NCBI GenBank assembly: GCA_002299125.1
Contig: DBNU01000052.1
Span: forward strand, 1-5,735
Length of the DNA stretch: 5,735 nucleotides
Reading direction: 5' to 3'
Source of the DNA: Proteobacteria bacterium UBA664
GTDB lineage: Bacteria; Pseudomonadota; Gammaproteobacteria; UBA7966
The position numbers were made by a program, and so were the translations under genes. Positions 5,109 through 5,735 of the stretch are shown in pieces. Positions within the stretch are counted from its first letter, which is position 1; each line of letters begins with the position of its first letter. The notes beneath the pieces are model-generated. The model was given only the letters and a program-made list of their open reading frames with translations, had not been told where the DNA came from and made no database searches.

Positions 5109-5735
5109 ATGCCGATTCGCGACCGCTTCCCTCTACTCGCCGGCATCGACAGCCCGGACGATCTTCGCTGTCTCGAGGAATCCCAACTGCCCCTGCTGGC
5201 GGCGGAACTGCGTGACTTCCTCACGGACAGCGTGAGTCAGAGCGGCGGGCACTTCGCCGCCGGTCTGGGCACGGTGGAGCTCACCATCGCCCTGCACTAC
5301 ATCTACCACACGCCGGAGGACCGTCTGGTCTGGGACGTGGGCCATCAGGCCTACCCACATAAAATCCTCACCGGTCGGCGTGACCGCATCACCAGCATTC
5401 GCAAGGCGGGTGGCCTCGCACCCTTCCCGCGCCGCGATGAATCTCCCTACGACACCTTTGGCGTGGGCCATTCCAGCACCAGTATCAGTGCCGCCCTCGG
5501 CATGGCCATCGCGGCCCGGCAGACGGGTTCATCCCGGCGCGCGGTTGCCATCATCGGTGATGGTGGCATCACTGCCGGGCTCGCCTTCGAGGCCCTGAAC
5601 CATGCCGGCCACGTCGGTTCCGATCTGCTGGTTGTCCTGAACGACAACAACATGTCCATCTCGCCCAATGTGGGTGCCCTGGCGAATCGCTTCGCGCAGA
5701 TGCTCTCGGGACGCTTCTATGCATCGGTGCGCGAG
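5109..5735 (+). CDS. dxs: 1-deoxy-D-xylulose-5-phosphate synthase (N-terminal 209 residues, cut by window edge)
   Basis: Dxs condenses pyruvate and glyceraldehyde 3-phosphate, using thiamine diphosphate, to give DXP, the entry step of the MEP isoprenoid pathway in the cytosol. The visible 209 residues are about a third of a usual Dxs (roughly 620-640). They include SVSQSGGHFAAGLG with His48, LVWDVGHQAYPHKILTGR with His79, FGVGHSSTSISAALGMA at 117-133, and the thiamine-binding motif from GDGG (150-153) to LNDNNMSIS (177-185). The motif reads GDGGITAG where many Dxs have GDGA-x-TAG, a mild change that should not harm function. The ATG at 5109 follows AGGG by ten bases. It is divergent from hpnH; dxs genes often sit in hopanoid loci, where they plausibly raise precursor supply for squalene. 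Whether this is the only dxs of the genome or a second, locus-specific copy cannot be told here. Confidence 0.96.
   Translation, partial: MPIRDRFPLLAGIDSPDDLRCLEESQLPLLAAELRDFLTDSVSQSGGHFAAGLGTVELTIALHYIYHTPEDRLVWDVGHQAYPHKILTGRRDRITSIRKAGGLAPFPRRDESPYDTFGVGHSSTSISAALGMAIAARQTGSSRRAVAIIGDGGITAGLAFEALNHAGHVGSDLLVVLNDNNMSISPNVGALANRFAQMLSGRFYASVRE

Noticed and set aside
1..5735. CRISPR array, tRNA, rRNA, insertion sequence or phage genes
   Set aside because: No regularly spaced repeats, no cloverleaf or rRNA-like sequence, and no transposase, integrase or phage-like protein was seen on either strand.

Overview
The window is high-GC DNA, probably from a hopanoid-making proteobacterium. A gammaproteobacterium is my guess, from the MlaA/MlaC-type lipid proteins, the 17-kDa-antigen-type lipoprotein and a REP-like intergenic repeat; none of these fixes the taxon. 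Five genes read leftward on the minus strand. One gene, dxs, reads rightward from a divergent intergenic region and runs off the right edge.

Layout by transcription: from the divergent region (4761-5108), dxs starts rightward at 5109. Leftward, in order, come hpnH (radical SAM adenosylhopane synthase, 3609-4760), hpnB (hopene-associated family 2 glycosyltransferase, 2400-3545), an hpnM-like MlaC/Ttg2D-family periplasmic protein (1559-2206, TTG start), mlaA (outer-membrane lipoprotein, 490-1344), and a glycine-zipper lipoprotein cut by the left edge (1-322). The gaps between the minus-strand genes are 63, 193, 214 and 167 bases. They may form one loose transcription unit or several, and I see no convincing intrinsic terminator in any gap.

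How the genes fit together: Dxs opens the MEP isoprenoid pathway, which feeds squalene and then hopene synthesis. HpnH adds the 5'-deoxyadenosyl group of SAM to diploptene, the first step of the extended (C35) hopanoid side chain. HpnB is a hopanoid-locus glycosyltransferase of unproven substrate. HpnM and MlaA resemble the periplasmic shuttle and outer-membrane components of the Mla lipid-trafficking system, and their place here suggests a role in moving hopanoids or balancing phospholipids at the outer membrane. Squalene synthase, Shc, HpnG, HpnN and the MlaFEDB transporter are not in the window.

The families are known, and I did not find a clearly unprecedented system. The most interesting points are the pairing of an MlaC-type protein with MlaA inside a hopanoid locus, the cysteine-rich C-terminal part of HpnH, and the structured intergenic DNA.
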